Of a stretch of DNA of 8,472 bases, positions 6,947 through 8,472 are shown piece by piece (within the stretch, counting starts at the first letter, position 1; every line of letters starts with the position of its first letter). The translations under genes were made by a program, and so were the position numbers. Origin of the DNA: Bacteroidales bacterium UBA1736 (GTDB lineage: Bacteria > Bacteroidota > Bacteroidia > Bacteroidales > UBA932); contig DCIC01000055.1 in assembly GCA_002315825.1 (NCBI GenBank), forward strand, positions 1 through 8,472. Direction: 5' to 3'. The notes beneath the pieces are model-generated. The model worked only from the letters and a program-made list of their open reading frames with translations, made no database searches and was not told the origin of the DNA.

Positions 6947-7030
6947 AGAAGTTGTTTTGAAATGGTTGCCGAAGTTTGCTATTAGAAGATTTTTCTTGTA
7001 TTTTGGTTTCGGAATTTCAAAACAACTTCT
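6947..7030. repeat. Perfect 17-bp inverted repeat with 50-bp spacer: candidate invertible promoter
   Basis: The left arm AGAAGTTGTTTTGAAAT (6947-6963) and right arm ATTTCAAAACAACTTCT (7014-7030) are exact reverse complements. Immediately outside both ends the match stops. Just inside, after an unequal 5/1-base interruption, CCGAA (6969-6973) faces TTCGG (7008-7012). A 17-bp match at this spacing is far beyond chance. The spacer carries the putative thioesterase promoter (TTTG 6975-6978, TATTTTGG 6999-7006). This matches the layout of recombinase-flipped promoters known in Bacteroidales: inverted repeats around a promoter between divergent genes. No recombinase gene is in the window. Alternatives are a looping operator or a small terminal-repeat element. 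No target-site duplication is visible. Being an inverted repeat is certain; inversion is inference. Confidence 0.9.
6975..7006 (+). promoter_or_regulatory. Putative promoter for the acyl-ACP thioesterase, inside the inverted repeat
   Basis: TTTG at 6975-6978 is an exact -33 element, followed after 20 bases by TATTTTGG (6999-7006), which matches TAnnTTTG except at the seventh position. The 20-base spacing equals that seen at the acyltransferase promoter. Transcription would begin near 7011-7013, at the inner edge of the right repeat arm, giving about a 30-base leader to the ATG at 7044. In the inverted orientation I find no TAnnTTTG-like element facing the thioesterase. Confidence 0.5.
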
Positions 7031-7043
7031 TGTATTTGTAATT

Positions 7044-7793
7044 ATGCAAAAAGGTAAACTGACCAGTCAGATTGAATTGTCCTGCGAGCAGACAGATATC
7101 AACGACAGGATAAGGCCGTACTCATTTATGAGCATCGCTCAGGAAATAGCAGAACAGGATTCCGAAAGGCTCGGATTCGGTTATTTCGACTTGTTGCCAA
7201 AGCACAAGACCTGGGTCCTCGCAAGGATGAGGATAGACTTCAAGGACACTCCCCGATGGAAGGACAGGCTAACCGCCGAGACCTGGCACAGAGGTCTTGA
7301 TGGGCCGTTCTTTACCAGAGAAGCACGACTGACTGATAGAGAGGGCAATGTAAAGGTAAGCGCGATTTCATCCTGGGTCATTATCGACACTGACACCCGG
7401 GCAATGGTAATGCCGTCAAAAGCCTCTCTGTTTGTGAATCCCGAGCCGGCCTGCGATGAAAGAAACGGCGAAAATTGTCCAAAGATTCAGTTCCCCAAAC
7501 AAGCCGACGGCATCCACGTCTGCTGCAAGACGGTTTCTTATTCCGACATAGACCATAATGCGCATACCAACAATGCAGTCTATGTCAAATGGGCGATGGA
7601 TTGCATCCCACAGGACATCACCCTCAAGAGGAGCTGCACCCAATTGAGCATCAATTTCAACAAAGAAACAACGCCTTCCGAGGAAGTACAACTCAGATGG
7701 GTATGTACAGAAGACTCCGACCTTCGCAAAGAATTCCTTGTGGAAGGCCGGAGCGACGGATTCAACGTTTTCTGTGCAAGAATATTGTTCTGA
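7044..7793 (+). CDS. Acyl-ACP thioesterase (FatA/FatB family, PF01643 type)
   Basis: Cleaves acyl-ACP to a free fatty acid and holo-ACP in the cytoplasm. From ATG at 7044 the protein has 249 residues and the two tandem hotdog folds of this family. The first hotdog covers about 5-130, with KTWVLARMRIDFKDTPRWKD at 55-74. The second, about 155-249, carries DIDHNAHTNNAVYVKW (168-183), equivalent to the plant DxNxHVNN motif, giving D170, N172 and H174, with E208 in FNKET as the fourth likely catalytic residue. Single-copy bacterial homologues of this length are common in Bacteroidota. An in-frame TTG at 6957 would add 29 hydrophobic and basic residues, but it lies in the left repeat arm and upstream of the putative promoter, so it is rejected as the start. 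It ends 4 bases from the end of the convergent creatininase-family gene. Chain-length preference cannot be read from sequence. Confidence 0.92.
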   Translation: MQKGKLTSQIELSCEQTDINDRIRPYSFMSIAQEIAEQDSERLGFGYFDLLPKHKTWVLARMRIDFKDTPRWKDRLTAETWHRGLDGPFFTREARLTDREGNVKVSAISSWVIIDTDTRAMVMPSKASLFVNPEPACDERNGENCPKIQFPKQADGIHVCCKTVSYSDIDHNAHTNNAVYVKWAMDCIPQDITLKRSCTQLSINFNKETTPSEEVQLRWVCTEDSDLRKEFLVEGRSDGFNVFCARILF

Positions 7794-7797
7794 GGGC

Positions 7798-8472
7798 CTA
7801 TAGATATTTGTCCGGACCTGTCTTTACAAGTCCCTCCACAAGATCCACATACTTGGCGACAACCGCCTCTGCATACTTGCGCCCTTTTTCAGCACTGGCC
7901 TTGCTGGGATTGCCTATCCCGGTATCATAGGTAGCCTTGGACCAGTTGCGGGGTATCCAGGCAACCTTCTCATTCAGCCCCTGAACGGCAAAAGGATGCG
8001 GTGTACCATCTGATGCATATTCCATCTTTACCAATTCGGGATAGTAATGCATAATGACGGAAGTTTCCTGCTCCCCGGCGTGATCGTCCACTTTCTCCTC
8101 GAATGCTAATGAATTGGGAATAAAATCAAACCAGTTGCTTGAAATGACCGTAAAATCAGGATATTCCTGACACAAGTCACGTATCATACCCTTAAAACCA
8201 TTGCCTCCGTGTCCGTTGATGATCAATAGTTTATTGATACCCTGACGTCTCAACGACTTGACTATGTCAGTCAAAATGCAGAACTGCGTGTGCTGCGAAG
8301 TATGAAGGCAAAAAGGCAGTTGTGACTGTCCGGGGTTCTGGGAGCCGAAAGGAACAAATGGAAGCACCATAAGATTGACACCTCTATCGCTCACTTTCTC
8401 AGCCACATCAAGTGAAATTGCCCTTGTACTCAAAACATCAGTGCCATAAGGAAGGTGTCCGTTGTGAGGCTC
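7798..8472 (-). CDS. Creatininase-family amidohydrolase, 5' part missing
   Basis: A metal-dependent amidohydrolase of the creatinine amidohydrolase fold. The frame is open to the right edge, giving 224 codons before TAG at 7798-7800; perhaps 20-40 N-terminal residues are missing. The visible part starts within the metal-binding motif, EPHNGHLPYGTD, corresponding to the family ExHGxHLPxxTD (metal ligands E1, H3 and D12 of the visible fragment). NGHGGN (86-91, with H88) and DHAGEQETS (130-138) are the other family motifs. The family includes creatininase, the FAPy deformylase ArfB and the mycofactocin protein MftE, so substrate cannot be assigned; a true creatininase role is doubtful. No signal peptide can be judged. 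An in-frame TTG at 8433 is internal, not a start. The gene is convergent with the thioesterase gene. Confidence 0.88.
   Translation of the reverse strand, partial: EPHNGHLPYGTDVLSTRAISLDVAEKVSDRGVNLMVLPFVPFGSQNPGQSQLPFCLHTSQHTQFCILTDIVKSLRRQGINKLLIINGHGGNGFKGMIRDLCQEYPDFTVISSNWFDFIPNSLAFEEKVDDHAGEQETSVIMHYYPELVKMEYASDGTPHPFAVQGLNEKVAWIPRNWSKATYDTGIGNPSKASAEKGRKYAEAVVAKYVDLVEGLVKTGPDKYL

Noticed and set aside
6947..7030. An 84-bp miniature transposable element with 17-bp terminal repeats
   Set aside because: No target-site duplication is visible on the flanks, no related copy is seen in the window, and the spacer holds a promoter-like pair; kept only as an alternative.
6957..7043. N-terminal extension of the thioesterase from an upstream in-frame TTG (29 extra hydrophobic/basic residues)
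   Set aside because: The TTG lies in the left inverted-repeat arm and upstream of the likely promoter; homologues start near the ATG at 7044 and cytoplasmic thioesterases need no signal.
7810..7834. Palindrome GTCCGGAC with a nearby GTCC near the thioesterase/creatininase convergence, as a terminator
   Set aside because: The stem is short, lies inside the creatininase coding end and has no T-tract.

Overview
This window reads as an ordinary chromosomal stretch of a Bacteroidota genome, probably Bacteroidales. Every intergenic region carries the TAnnTTTG -7 promoter element of that phylum, genes have no strong Shine-Dalgarno sequence, and several proteins are typical of gut-type Bacteroidales: a single-chain Fe-S serine dehydratase, a CBM20-type MalQ, an acyl-ACP thioesterase, a GH78-like hydrolase with an export signal and a DUF5009/HGSNAT-like membrane acyltransferase. 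I cannot name a genus. There are no rRNA, tRNA, CRISPR or insertion-sequence signals, and no gap above about 155 bases.

Layout. On the minus strand at the left are L-serine dehydratase (2-883, running off the left edge) and the NUDIX hydrolase NudC (988-1773). A divergent promoter region of about 160 bases follows, then the plus-strand membrane acyltransferase (1933-3066). It meets, tail to tail with a 3-base gap, a minus-strand pair: a secreted GH78-like glycoside hydrolase (5130-6902) and, 5 bases downstream of it, a 4-alpha-glucanotransferase MalQ (3070-5124). A 141-base divergent region (6903-7043) separates the pair from a plus-strand acyl-ACP thioesterase (7044-7793). This converges, with a 4-base gap, on a minus-strand creatininase-family gene (7798-8472) that runs off the right edge.

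How the genes fit together. Most look like independent housekeeping or metabolic units: serine to pyruvate, NAD(H)/NAD-RNA turnover, fatty acid release and alpha-glucan disproportionation. The only tight co-transcription unit is GH78-like plus MalQ, one periplasmic or exported and one cytoplasmic carbohydrate enzyme.

The most interesting signal is non-coding. In the GH78-like/thioesterase divergent region a perfect 17-bp inverted repeat (6947-6963 and 7014-7030) encloses 50 bp that hold what looks like the thioesterase promoter (TTTG-N20-TATTTTGG). That is the architecture of an invertible (phase-variable) promoter. In the flipped state the promoter would point at the GH78-like/MalQ operon. 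A smaller nested palindrome overlaps the promoter of the serine dehydratase gene.
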